Origin: Shewanella aestuarii
GTDB taxonomy: Bacteria; Pseudomonadota; Gammaproteobacteria; Enterobacterales; Shewanellaceae
Assembly (NCBI RefSeq): GCF_011765625.1
Contig: NZ_CP050313.1
Location: forward strand, 740,501-804,500
DNA: 64,000 nt
Direction: 5' to 3'
Part shown: positions 54,610-63,542 of the stretch, in pieces
Layout: every line of letters starts with the position of its first letter
Position numbering within the stretch: position 1 is the stretch's first letter
Position numbers and translations under genes: made by a program
The notes under the pieces: generated by a model
Told to the model about the DNA's origin: nothing
Databases searched by the model: none
Seen by the model: only the letters and a program-made list of their open reading frames with translations

Positions 54610-55920
54610 ATGAAATCAGCTTTATTTACCCTGAGTACTTTAGGTAGTTCCATTGGCGCCGCATTATTGGCTGTTTCTGTTCAGGCCGCAGACATTACCC
54701 TGCTGCATGCTGGACAATTACTCGCGGTACCAGGAGAGAAACCAACTAGCGAACAAACCTTAGTGATCCGTGATGGGCTGATTGTTGATGTGCAATCAGG
54801 TTACTTGAATGATGTGGCCCATACTCCAGAAGATACCTTAACGATTATTGATTTAAAAAAGTCGTTTGTTATGCCGGGTTTAATGGATATGCACGTTCAC
54901 TTACAAGGTGAATTAGGCCCTAAGAATGACAGTGATGCTTTGCGAATGTCTGATGCTGCTGTTGCAATGAGAAGTGTATATTTTGCCAATAAAACCTTAC
55001 AAGCTGGTTTTACTACAGTGCGAGATTTAGGGGCCAAACCAGAACAAATTTATGCACTACGAGATGCCATTAATAAAGGTTGGGTAACGGGGCCGAGAAT
55101 TATCGCATCTGGTGGTGTGTCTGTGACAGGTGGTCATGGTGATGTTGACGGCATGAGTCCTGATTTACTTGAAAAATATACTGAAAAAACGATTTGTGAT
55201 GGCCCGTATGATTGTCGCCGCGCAACTCGCCGAGCGATAAAGTTTGGTGCAGATGTCATTAAAATTACATCAACTGGTGGGGTGTTGTCTGATACCAATA
55301 CGGGTACTGGTCAGCAAATGGAAGATGATGAGTTAAAAGAAGTCATTGATGCTGCCCACGCGTTAGGGCGTAAGGTAGCTAGTCATGCTCATTCCGCCTC
55401 AGGTATTAACGCCGCATTGCGTGCAGGTGTTGATAGTATTGAACATGGGAGTTATGCAGACAAAGACAGCATTAAGTTATTTAAAAAGTCTGGCGCTTAT
55501 CTTGTGCCAACATTATTGGCCGGTGATACCGTAGTGCAAATGGCTAAAAATACCGATGTGTTGTCTCCTGCGATTAAAGAAAAGGCGATTCGTGTTGGCG
55601 GCGATATGATGGCTAATTTTAAAGCATCCTACAAAGCAGGTGTAAAGATTGCTTATGGTACTGACAGTGGCGTGTCTCATCATGGTGATAATGCCAAGGA
55701 AGCGGTACTCATGAGCCGCGCTGGTATGACGAATATGGATATTTTGAAATCAGCGACTGTTAACGCAGCCGATTTGATTGATATGTCAGCACAGTTGGGG
55801 ACATTAGAGGCAGGTAAATATGCCGATATCATTGCTATGCCAACTAGCCCACTTGATAATATTGAAGTGCTTCTGGACATTCCATTTGTGATGAAGGCAG
55901 GCAAAATCGTTAAGCAATGA
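54610..55920 (+). CDS. Exported metal-dependent amidohydrolase
   Basis: 436 residues with a signal peptide (TLGSSIGAALLAVSVQAAD). Amidohydrolase superfamily motifs: PGLMDMHVHLQGE (HxH metal pair), DVIKITSTGGVLS with the bridging Lys, VASHAHSASGI, SIEHGSYAD and the Asp in AYGTDSGVSHHG. The group includes imidazolonepropionase-like and Xaa-Pro dipeptidase-type enzymes, so a peptide or cyclic amide substrate in the periplasm is likely. The start at 54610 is chosen as the one giving a clean signal peptide; a TTG at 54595 would add five residues. It is monocistronic. Confidence 0.88.
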   Translation: MKSALFTLSTLGSSIGAALLAVSVQAADITLLHAGQLLAVPGEKPTSEQTLVIRDGLIVDVQSGYLNDVAHTPEDTLTIIDLKKSFVMPGLMDMHVHLQGELGPKNDSDALRMSDAAVAMRSVYFANKTLQAGFTTVRDLGAKPEQIYALRDAINKGWVTGPRIIASGGVSVTGGHGDVDGMSPDLLEKYTEKTICDGPYDCRRATRRAIKFGADVIKITSTGGVLSDTNTGTGQQMEDDELKEVIDAAHALGRKVASHAHSASGINAALRAGVDSIEHGSYADKDSIKLFKKSGAYLVPTLLAGDTVVQMAKNTDVLSPAIKEKAIRVGGDMMANFKASYKAGVKIAYGTDSGVSHHGDNAKEAVLMSRAGMTNMDILKSATVNAADLIDMSAQLGTLEAGKYADIIAMPTSPLDNIEVLLDIPFVMKAGKIVKQ

Positions 55921-56374
55921 TAGCTAATCTTTTATGCATCACTCAGATTAGTTAATTTTTTTCTATTCGGATTAGGGCAGAACATGCATTGTTGTGCCCT
56001 TTTTTATATCCTGTCTAACCGTAATATTTTGTTCTATCTATGACCTTAGCTTCAGTCACTCTTCACATAAGAATATGATGAACCAGATGATAATGAGTGA
56101 CGTATAGTACAAAAAACGCACTATGACAGTCGTGTCCTCTTGTTTGATTGAGTGTGAACACTCTTGGATTGATGTTGTTGGTGAGGGATAAGTAAACCAT
56201 GATTTAATGTTTACTTGTTTAAGTCGTGATTAACCTCACATTGATAATAAAATGACACTAATTCATACCAAGATGATCTATAGTTAATGGTTATGGTCAA
56301 AGTTTACTCATTCGTTTACACTGTTGTTACATGTGAAGATTTATACTTTTGACTTATTTGGAATTTTGATTGAT
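55921..56374. other. Intergenic region without recognised features
   Basis: About 450 bp, AT-rich. I see no gene, clear terminator, RNA or repeat. It must carry the promoter of the following gene, whose start is itself uncertain. Confidence 0.5.
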
Positions 56375-56989
56375 ATGAGCTCGTTATCTGACGAAGAATT
56401 AGCTTGCTTTAGTGATTTATTTGCAACCAGCTTAACCGGTGACAAACGTCAATCGGGACATACTGACGCTGATATTTTGGCTGAGAACTCGTTAAGCGTA
56501 TCAACCGAAATACCACAAGTGTTAGCCAATATTTTAGGTGAATCTAAGCTGACATTACTAGCTGAAATCAGCCATTATCGATTATGGTTTCCTTTGGTAT
56601 TAAAACGAGATGAGTTAGGTCAATTTATTCCTGTACTTGGCGTGCCTGAGGTTGTGGATACCAGTGGCGCTGAACGCAGTTGGCGTATTACTGATCTAAA
56701 AAATGTTACTGTCATCGACAATAATTCTCAGCAGCCTGTTGAAGTCTTATCGTTATCAAGCTCTGGATTAACATTCAAAATGCATGATGAACGCCATGCT
56801 AATATTCCGACTTCTGGTAAATTAATGCTAAGTAATGGCCTAGAAGTAGATGTTGACTTTGAGCCTGTTCGAGCTGAAAACGGGGTGATGGCGGCAAAAA
56901 TTAACGCCAAAGGCGACGCGCGTGAGGCGTTAAGGCAATTCTTATTTAGTGCTCATAAAGCTAAGTATTCTCATCTTTATAAAGTGTAG
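56375..56989 (+). CDS. Hypothetical protein, possibly PilZ-domain
   Basis: 204 residues from the ATG at 56375; in-frame GTG (56333) and TTG (56324) starts would add up to 17 residues, and no start has a good ribosome binding site. The middle (ERSWRI ... VEVLSLSSSGLTFKM) weakly resembles the PilZ pattern of an Arg-rich start followed by (D/N)xSxxG, and the following GKLMLSNGLEVDVDFEPV fits its barrel strands. If so it could bind c-di-GMP made by the two GGDEF proteins nearby. That is inference only. Confidence 0.6.
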   Translation: MSSLSDEELACFSDLFATSLTGDKRQSGHTDADILAENSLSVSTEIPQVLANILGESKLTLLAEISHYRLWFPLVLKRDELGQFIPVLGVPEVVDTSGAERSWRITDLKNVTVIDNNSQQPVEVLSLSSSGLTFKMHDERHANIPTSGKLMLSNGLEVDVDFEPVRAENGVMAAKINAKGDAREALRQFLFSAHKAKYSHLYKV

Positions 56990-57065
56990 CCATGGCAACG
57001 TGATAAATTTTGCCCAGCTAACTGTTAACAGCTAACGCTACACACAGATGGCTGTTGAAGAGTCA

Positions 57066-57905
57066 TCACTTATTTCCAATCGAGTTATTCAGTCTAAAGT
57101 CTTTATTTAACAGCGCTTTTAAGGCTTGATTAAAGTCACTGTCGGCTTTTGCTGCGATTAATTGACAAATTTCATCACCAATTGGCGTAAAGCGGTAGTA
57201 AGTAAACTGTAAGTGGCTATTTTGCGGTTGAATTTGCCATTCGTCAGTAAACAAGCGCATTGTTAAGATCGCTTTGGGATCAAGTAATCCTGTTTCAAAC
57301 TCACTGTTATGCAAAATACCTGCATCCATCAGGGTTAAGATATTCGAATAGGGCAAACCAAACTGTGATAGCGGTATGTTGACAGTGGTACTTTTTCGGA
57401 AATATTGTTTGATGCCGCCATTTAAGCGGTAGCCTGTGAGTAGTTTTACACGATTATCACTGCCTATTTTTACTGACATTCCTAATGCTTTTTCAAGGAC
57501 TTGTGCTTCTCTGAGTGTCAGTTGGCGCAATATGGCTAGTGTTCGCAGGCTAAAATTTCCGGGATTGACAATCTCGCTGGCTAAAATTCGTGCCCATAAG
57601 TCTTGCATCTTACGGTTATGGATTTGTTCAGCCATTTGAAAAAATTGGTAACTCCAATCAGCATCTAAATCACTCCCTGTCACATCTGATGGAGTGTAAT
57701 TTAACGCAAGGGTAAAAATACTCTCTAAATTGGCTTGGTGTACGCTTAATTGTTTACGTTGCCTATGTTGAGCTCGTTCGGCAATTGAAGCGGTGGCTGG
57801 GCGATAATCGTCTTCACTTGTAAGCCCGATAATCCGACCAAGTTGTAATGCCTTCTTTCTAGCGGATACTTCTGAATCTGTTGATTTATTAGCTATTTCA
57901 TCCAT
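57066..57905 (-). CDS. Conserved hypothetical protein (TIGR03899-like)
   Basis: 279 residues, soluble, mostly helical. The segment DWSYQFFQMAEQIHNRKMQD then LWARILASEIVNPGNFSLRT recalls a family of unknown function in marine gammaproteobacteria (TIGR03899). The start at 57905 has GGAG 8 nt upstream, formed by the last codons of the MFS gene. It is the second gene of a two-gene unit with the transporter; no enzyme motif is seen. Confidence 0.7.
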   Translation of the reverse strand: MDEIANKSTDSEVSARKKALQLGRIIGLTSEDDYRPATASIAERAQHRQRKQLSVHQANLESIFTLALNYTPSDVTGSDLDADWSYQFFQMAEQIHNRKMQDLWARILASEIVNPGNFSLRTLAILRQLTLREAQVLEKALGMSVKIGSDNRVKLLTGYRLNGGIKQYFRKSTTVNIPLSQFGLPYSNILTLMDAGILHNSEFETGLLDPKAILTMRLFTDEWQIQPQNSHLQFTYYRFTPIGDEICQLIAAKADSDFNQALKALLNKDFRLNNSIGNK

Positions 57906-57908
57906 CAA

Positions 57909-59123
57909 CTACACTCCTTTTTTCGGCCAGTTAGTTTCAGTTCCTGCACGTGGATTTTGTGGTACATTAAAGGCTAATATTAATGAGCATGCAGCAAAGA
58001 AGGCACCAATAAAGAATACGTATTTAGGTGAGTTTATCCATAACAGACCTAGTAAAGCGGGAATGATCACCGCTGCAATATGATTAATTGTAAAACTCAC
58101 TGACATGGTAGAAGCAATGTCTTGTTTGTCGGCAATTTTCTGGAAATAGGTTTTCATCGCAATCGCCATGGCAAAAAGCAGATGATCTACAACATATAAT
58201 CCTGCGGCTAGATGTGCGTTATCAACATAGGCGTAGCAGATAAAGATTATGATTAAGCCGATATACTCAAATATTAAGCTGTAGCGTTCACCAATACGGC
58301 CAATAAGTCGACCAATAGCGGGCGCAAAAAAGAGGTTTATGACATAGTTGATTAAAAATAGGGCGGTGATTTCCGTAACTGAGTAACCGAACTTTTCAAC
58401 CATCATAAAACCGGCAAATACCACGAATATTTGCCGACGGGCGCCTGAGAAAAAGGTCAGTAAATAATAAAGCCAGTAACGTTTTCGCATTAATAAATGC
58501 TTATGTTGAGTGGCATTGAGAGTAAATTGAGGAAAAAACTGGCTCATAAATAACACCATACACAGCCCAGCAGCCCCAATGATGGCATACATCCACACAT
58601 AGTCTAATTTAAGCCATGTCATCACTACCCAAATATTGGCATAACCAGTAAGAGCAGCCGCAGATCGCCACGCAATTACTTTGCCCATAAAGCTAGGGGC
58701 ATCGGCTTTATCGACCCATTGCAAGGTAAGGGATTGGTTGATGGTTTCAAAATAGTGAAAACCAATCGACATGATTATGGTGGTTAAATATAAACCGAAT
58801 GCATCGGGGAAAAATCCGGTTATGCCTACGCCAATACACAACAGGGCTAATGCGATTAGGGCAAAGGCTTGTTCGCGAATAAATAATAATACAAAGACGG
58901 CTGTAAAGGCTAAAAATCCAGGTACTTCGCGCAGGCTTTGAAGTATGCCTATTTCTGTGCCAGTAAAAGCGGCTCTTTCGATAACAAAGTTATTCAGCAG
59001 GGCTTGCCAAACGGCAAACACAATGCCCATTACAAAGGTCATCCACAGTAATAAGTGTTGTGGGTTAGTTTGGTATGAGTTGAGCGCCTGTGGGCCGGTT
59101 ACCAATGGCGTTGTGGTTGACAT
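57909..59123 (-). CDS. Major facilitator superfamily transporter
   Basis: 404 residues with about twelve membrane helices split 6+6 by a loop near residue 200 (LNATQHKHLLMRKRYW). The MFS-like loop motif appears as PAIGRLIGRIGERYS between helices 8 and 9. Substrate unknown. Its stop codon touches the next gene, so the two are coupled. A MITE-like repeat lies just upstream of its promoter region. Confidence 0.87.
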   Translation of the reverse strand: MSTTTPLVTGPQALNSYQTNPQHLLLWMTFVMGIVFAVWQALLNNFVIERAAFTGTEIGILQSLREVPGFLAFTAVFVLLFIREQAFALIALALLCIGVGITGFFPDAFGLYLTTIIMSIGFHYFETINQSLTLQWVDKADAPSFMGKVIAWRSAAALTGYANIWVVMTWLKLDYVWMYAIIGAAGLCMVLFMSQFFPQFTLNATQHKHLLMRKRYWLYYLLTFFSGARRQIFVVFAGFMMVEKFGYSVTEITALFLINYVINLFFAPAIGRLIGRIGERYSLIFEYIGLIIIFICYAYVDNAHLAAGLYVVDHLLFAMAIAMKTYFQKIADKQDIASTMSVSFTINHIAAVIIPALLGLLWINSPKYVFFIGAFFAACSLILAFNVPQNPRAGTETNWPKKGV

Positions 59124-59196
59124 GATTAATCCAAGAGCGTTAACAAAGTAGCTTATTCGCTCATGTTGTCAGAGTTTTATTTTTAATGAAAGAGTT

Positions 59197-59358
59197 ATAC
59201 CAATCGTATTAAATAACTGATCATTCTAGCTTGTGAAAATACCTGATAACTACATTAGATTTTTTGATTGTAGAATAACTACTTATCAAAAAAATCTGCC
59301 TTGTTATCACGCATTTTTCCTACGCTATTTCTGGCCACTTATTTATTGTGATTGGTAT
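59197..59358. repeat. MITE-like element with terminal inverted repeats (162 bp)
   Basis: The ends ATACCAATCGTATTAAATAA and, inverted, ATACCAATCACAATAAATAA agree at 17 of 20 positions. The inner part holds the near-palindromic TTGATTGTAGAATAACTACTT region and no gene. It resembles short elements scattered in Shewanella genomes. A degenerate relative lies at 16141-16203. The rest of the gap (59359-59537) shows nothing I can name. Confidence 0.6.
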
Positions 59359-59537
59359 TAAATATCAGTGAATACTTATAAGCAGCTTCATTTAAGCAAG
59401 ATATAGCTAATAGGTTGCATGCAGGGGAAACGATCAGTGCATAAGATAATTACCTTTTGAGCACGTGATCTGTTTCAAAGCCAATAAGTTCCATATAAAG
59501 TAAGATGTTATAAATAGGATCTTTTTTAGGTGGCGAT

Positions 59538-60059
59538 ATGGCTAACATTCTTCTGGTTTATTCAAGTGTTCACGGACAGACTCGCAAAATTTGTGAGTAT
59601 ATCCAACAGCAAGTGCACCAAACTGATCATCAAGTTACTTTAGCTGCATTAGATGATGTTAATGATTTATCAGGCTTTGATAAAATATTTATCGGTGCCA
59701 GTATTCGTCATGGTAAACATCGTCCTGCGCTGTACGAATTTATTCAGCGTCATCAGGTACAGCTTGAAACTAAGCCCAGCGGCTTTTTCTCGGTGAGTTT
59801 GGTGGCCCGTAAACCCCACAAAAATACTCCTGAAACCAATGCCTACATGCAAGCATTTTTACAGCAAACGGTTTGGAAACCTAAGTTACTTGAAACCTTT
59901 GCGGGTAATTTAGATTATCAAGGGTATGGACCGATGGATCGCAATATCATTCGTTTTATTATGTGGATAACCAAAGGCCCGACAGATCCCAATACTAAAG
60001 TTGAGTATACCGATTGGCAAAAGGTAGATAAATTTGCCCAAGCCATGATAGAGGCCTAG
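59538..60059 (+). CDS. hemG: Menaquinone-dependent protoporphyrinogen IX dehydrogenase
   Basis: Flavodoxin-like FMN enzyme oxidising protoporphyrinogen IX to protoporphyrin IX with quinone as acceptor. Matches E. coli HemG along its length: ILLVYSSVHGQTRKICEYI (FMN loop), FIGASIRHGKHRPALYEFI, FSVSLVARKPHKNTPETNAY and the end TDWQKVDKFA. It is 173 residues versus 181. The next gene, a b561-like membrane protein, starts 3 bp after its stop, suggesting a working pair. Confidence 0.93.
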   Translation: MANILLVYSSVHGQTRKICEYIQQQVHQTDHQVTLAALDDVNDLSGFDKIFIGASIRHGKHRPALYEFIQRHQVQLETKPSGFFSVSLVARKPHKNTPETNAYMQAFLQQTVWKPKLLETFAGNLDYQGYGPMDRNIIRFIMWITKGPTDPNTKVEYTDWQKVDKFAQAMIEA

Positions 60060-60062
60060 TTG

Positions 60063-60578
60063 ATGGGCTTGAAGCAAGTTGGGCAGGCAATTTCATCGTT
60101 TCTGCATGCTTTAGTATTGTTATTTTGCGTAACATTAGTTTGTACCAGCCCCTGGATTGTGATCGGTCGTCAACTTAGAACCAATGCCAGTTTCTGGGAT
60201 CAATTTCATGTATATGGTGGCTTGTTTACTGCATTGTTGGCCATGTTATTTACCTTGAAGGTGTGTGCCAAAGGGCAGTGGCGATTATTTTTTCCTTGGC
60301 TGATATTCGATTTTAGCCAGTTAATCTCTGACATCAAAGGGCTGGCTAAAGGTCGGCTTCCGGTATCTGGCGGCAAAGGGCTAATTAGTATTATTGAAGG
60401 CCTAGGCGTGATACTCCTGCTGTTAGTCTGTGTCACTGGCTTAGTCTGGTTTTTAGTGGCGCCGAGTGACGCGATAACTTGGCGTGATTACCATAAAGTG
60501 TTTGCACAAGGTTTTATCGGTTTTCTTGTGCTGCATGCTTTACTCGCCTTATTACATATTCGTGACTTTTTTGATTAA
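60063..60578 (+). CDS. Cytochrome b561-like membrane protein coupled to hemG
   Basis: 171 residues, about four membrane helices. Histidines placed as SFLHALVL, DQFHVYGG, DYHKVFAQ and VLHALLALLHIRDFF fit two heme b sites of a b561/Ni-Fe-hydrogenase-type cytochrome b. The start at 60063 has GAGG 8 nt upstream. Because it follows hemG almost without gap, it might pass electrons from HemG to the quinone pool or anchor it to the membrane; this is inference from position only. Confidence 0.75.
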   Translation: MGLKQVGQAISSFLHALVLLFCVTLVCTSPWIVIGRQLRTNASFWDQFHVYGGLFTALLAMLFTLKVCAKGQWRLFFPWLIFDFSQLISDIKGLAKGRLPVSGGKGLISIIEGLGVILLLLVCVTGLVWFLVAPSDAITWRDYHKVFAQGFIGFLVLHALLALLHIRDFFD

Positions 60579-60746
60579 CCTGCTATTTTAAGGGGCTGTG
60601 TGTAAACATGGCCTTTCATTTATTCTACTCCTCTTGCAATACCTTGCTGTTTTTCTTTTGCCTTCAAACTTTAAGTTTCCAATCCATGCTGGACAAATCT
60701 CCCTGACGAATAAGCTTGCACAAGTGGCATTTATTGCTAAAATTAA

Positions 60747-60762
60747 CTGTGTTTTTATACAG
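60747..60762 (+). promoter_or_regulatory. LexA (SOS) box upstream of umuDC
   Basis: CTGTGTTTTTATACAG matches the CTGT-N8-ACAG LexA consensus exactly at both half-sites, 10 bp before the umuD start. Confidence 0.9.
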
Positions 60763-60772
60763 TGGTTGTTAT

Positions 60773-61180
60773 ATGAAAATTATTCCTATTGCTGCTCGCG
60801 CTGGTGTAACAGGCTTTGAATCGCCAGCTGCTGAATATAGTCAATTAACGTTAAGTATGGATGAGCTATTAATCGAGCATCCAAGCGCGACTTTTATTGG
60901 TTTGGCACAGGGGGATTCAATGCAGGATGTTGGGATATTTGATGGCGATGTGATAATTGTTGACCGTCATGAAACTGCCCGTAATGGTGATGTGATTGTC
61001 GCCAATTTTAATGGTGAATTTGTTTGTAAAATTATTGATACCCAGCGGCGGCTATTATTATCATCTAATCAATTGTATCAAGCTGTGGTGATCCATGAAT
61101 ACGATGAGTTTAGCATTGAAGGTGTCGTGACCCGCTCGATCCGATGTCATCGCCAAAGCCCATTATTGGTTAATTTGTAA
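60773..61180 (+). CDS. umuD: DNA polymerase V subunit UmuD
   Basis: RecA-stimulated self-cleaving S24 peptidase; the processed form joins UmuC as the translesion polymerase V. Catalytic Ser49 (GDSMQD) and Lys86 (FVCKII) are visible. The expected cleavage position falls at Thr13-Gly14 ([12 protein letters not shown]): Gly-to-Ser spacing is 35 and Ser-to-Lys 37, exactly as in E. coli UmuD, where the site is Cys24-Gly25. So the N-terminal arm is only 13 residues instead of 24. The start at 60773 lies just after the LexA box. The stop overlaps the umuC ATG (TAATG). Confidence 0.93.
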   Translation: MKIIPIAARAGVTGFESPAAEYSQLTLSMDELLIEHPSATFIGLAQGDSMQDVGIFDGDVIIVDRHETARNGDVIVANFNGEFVCKIIDTQRRLLLSSNQLYQAVVIHEYDEFSIEGVVTRSIRCHRQSPLLVNL

Positions 61181-62435
61181 TGTTTGCGCTTGTAGATGCT
61201 AATAGTTTTTATTGCAGTGCTGAGCAGGTATTTCGACCTGATTGGCGCGGCAAACCTATTGTGGTGTTAAGTAATAACGATGGTTGTGTTGTGGCTGCTA
61301 ATCGGCAAGCTAAAGCGCTAGGTGTTGAAAGCTTTTTGCCCTATTTTAAACTTAAAACCTTATGTGAACAGCAGGGCATTATTGCCTGCTCATCCAATTA
61401 TGAATTGTATGCTGATTTGTCGACAAAAATGATGGCGATTATTGGCCGTTTTGCCCCAGAGCAACATATTTATTCTATCGATGAGAGTTTTTTATCTTTC
61501 AAACATAGTTATCCTGCTATTTCTTGCTTGCGCACCCAAGGTCAACGCATTCGTCGAGCGGTTTGGAAAGAGGCGCGCTTGCCTGTTTGTGTAGGGATGG
61601 CAGCCACGCTGACATTGGCGAAAATTGCCAATCATGCCGCTAAAAAAATACCTGAATATCGTGGCGTATGTGTTATAGACGATAGTGTGCAACGACATAA
61701 AATATTGCAGCAGGTCGGGGTCGCTGATGTGTGGGGATTGGTCGGCGGCTCAGTAAAAAATTGGCCCTATTGAAAATTACCACCGCAGCCCAACTTGCCG
61801 CAATGCCGCCAGCGCTAGCGCGTAAACAGTTTAGCATTGAAGTCGAGCGTACGGTACGCGAGTTAAATGGCCAAGTTTGTAAGGTGTGGGATCAAGCGCG
61901 AGCCGACAAAAAACAGATATTTTCCACGCGTAGTTTAGGCGAGCGAATTACCGATTACAGCTTATTATTACAAGCATTAAGTAAGCATGTGGCAATAGCA
62001 GCCGCTAAAGCTCGTCAGCAAGGGTCAATGTGTAAGGCCATGCTGATTTTTGCCATTAACTCGCCTTATGACGAACGTCCGGTAAGTCGTAAAGTGGTGA
62101 TTCATTTTGCATTGCCAACAAACTCAACTATTGAGTTAAATCAAGCAATGACTGCGGCCGCAGCACAATTGTATTTACAAGGGATTCGCTATTACAAAGT
62201 GGGTGTGGGGCTTATTGAGTTAACCCGTGCTGATTATCAACAACTGGACTTGTTTGCTCGCACTCGACATCAACCAGCATTAATGCAGGCATTGGATGGC
62301 ATTAATCAGCGTTACGGTCGTGATACCTTATTTTTGGCATCACAAGGTGTTGAGCAAAAGTGGGCAATGCGCCGTGAAATGTTAACACCGCAGTACACAA
62401 CCCAATGGCGCTGTGTACCGCATATTAGGTGTTAG
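61180..62435 (+). pseudogene. umuC: DNA polymerase V catalytic subunit UmuC, broken by a 1-nt frameshift
   Basis: Y-family translesion polymerase. The first part carries the catalytic motifs ([41 protein letters not shown]), the second begins at the helix-hairpin-helix segment [15 protein letters not shown] and runs to the little-finger domain. The frame is lost in the G-run 61733-61736; five G instead of four would restore DVWGIGRRL and a protein of about 418 residues. As written the product stops after 197 residues and would be inactive. It may be an assembly error. Confidence 0.88.
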
Positions 62436-62452
62436 TTTGTTACCTTTTTAAC

Positions 62453-62901
62453 TTACTTGGCTTTTTCTTCAAACATCAAATAGTAGCTTTGCTCCATACC
62501 AAGTGCTTTGTAAGTGTGTTGTGCTGTTTGGTTTTCTTGTTCAACATATAATCTAAAGCTGGCTGCATCGCCTTTTTCTGCCGCGAGATCTTTAATGGCT
62601 TGATACAATTTGCCATAAATACCTTGGCGACGATTTTGCGGACGAATATATACACTTTGAATCCAATAATACTGGCATGCTCGCCAGTCACTCCATTCAA
62701 ATGTCACCATTAATGAGCCAACAATTTCATTATTTATTTCAGCGACTAAGTAAAAACCTCGCTCAGGATGTGTCAATAACCCTCAACGCCTTTGGTTAGG
62801 GTAGCAGAATCTAAGGTGAGGTTTTCTGTTTCCATCGCCATTGCTTGGTTAAAGGCAACTAGGGCTGATAAGTCACTTAATTGGCCAGTTCTTATGTTCA
62901 T
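62453..62901 (-). pseudogene. GNAT-family acetyltransferase, broken by a 1-nt frameshift
   Basis: The N-terminal frame starts at 62901 (MNIRTGQLSDLSALVAFNQA ... LTLDSATLTKGVE) and stops just after; the C-terminal frame continues LLTHPERGFYLVAEINNE, with the acetyl-CoA loop PQNRRQGIYGKLYQA. One base added at the C-run 62780-62782 (plus strand) joins them into 149 residues, a normal GNAT length. The downstream part could be expressed from an internal ATG (62776), but would lack the first strands. Substrate unknown. Confidence 0.82.
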
Positions 62902-62998
62902 TTTTATCTCGTTCTGATTAGGAATGTTGCTATCGATATTCGACTAAAGTCTACTATGCTTAGTTAGGTCTCTTTCGTTTTGTATTTGAAGGTGAGTT

Positions 62999-63298
62999 AT
63001 GGCTAAACATTATCAATTCAGGGTTCATCGGCATCCTACTATAAAATTAACGTTATCACATACTGTCTTGCCAAAACCCATTAATCATCCGCTGCACTTT
63101 TGCCTGACATTATGTAGTTTTGGCCTGTGGGGCATTGTTTGGTGGCGATTAATTTTATTGTCGCGAGGGGAGTCAGGATTTATTAGTGCATTAGATGATG
63201 ATTATTGGAGCTATTTAATTGAACGTGAGCAACCGCCAGCTGCACTTTATCGGATCAATATTGGAAAAGTGAATAATCATGCCCGTTTTGATGCGTGA
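62999..63298 (+). CDS. Small hypothetical protein with one or two membrane segments
   Basis: 99 residues; the N-terminal part is basic and His-rich, the middle is hydrophobic (FCLTLCSFGLWGIVWWRLIL) and likely membrane-embedded, and the tail is acidic then mixed. The start ATG has GGTGA 5 nt upstream. It lies alone between the GNAT gene and mdh. I do not recognise a family. Confidence 0.55.
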   Translation: MAKHYQFRVHRHPTIKLTLSHTVLPKPINHPLHFCLTLCSFGLWGIVWWRLILLSRGESGFISALDDDYWSYLIEREQPPAALYRINIGKVNNHARFDA

Positions 63299-63542
63299 TT
63301 GAAGTTTGGAATAAATGGGTTCAATAAAGGCTATTTAAACTTGCACTTGCTTGCAATAACTCATAGCGCAAAGTTCTAAAACACTAATTTAAACAGCTGC
63401 GTTACATATGACTTGATTTTAGTAAACACTTATTTACCTTACTCCACCAATGGATAATTGAAATTAGTTCGACATTGCAGTAATGTGACGCCCAAGAAAG
63501 ATAGATCTATGTCACAAACTGCATAAATTGATGGAGATAATT

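Noticed and set aside
60598..60819. Plus-strand frame between the b561-like gene and umuD
   Set aside because: It overlaps the LexA box and umuD start in another frame and has no family features.
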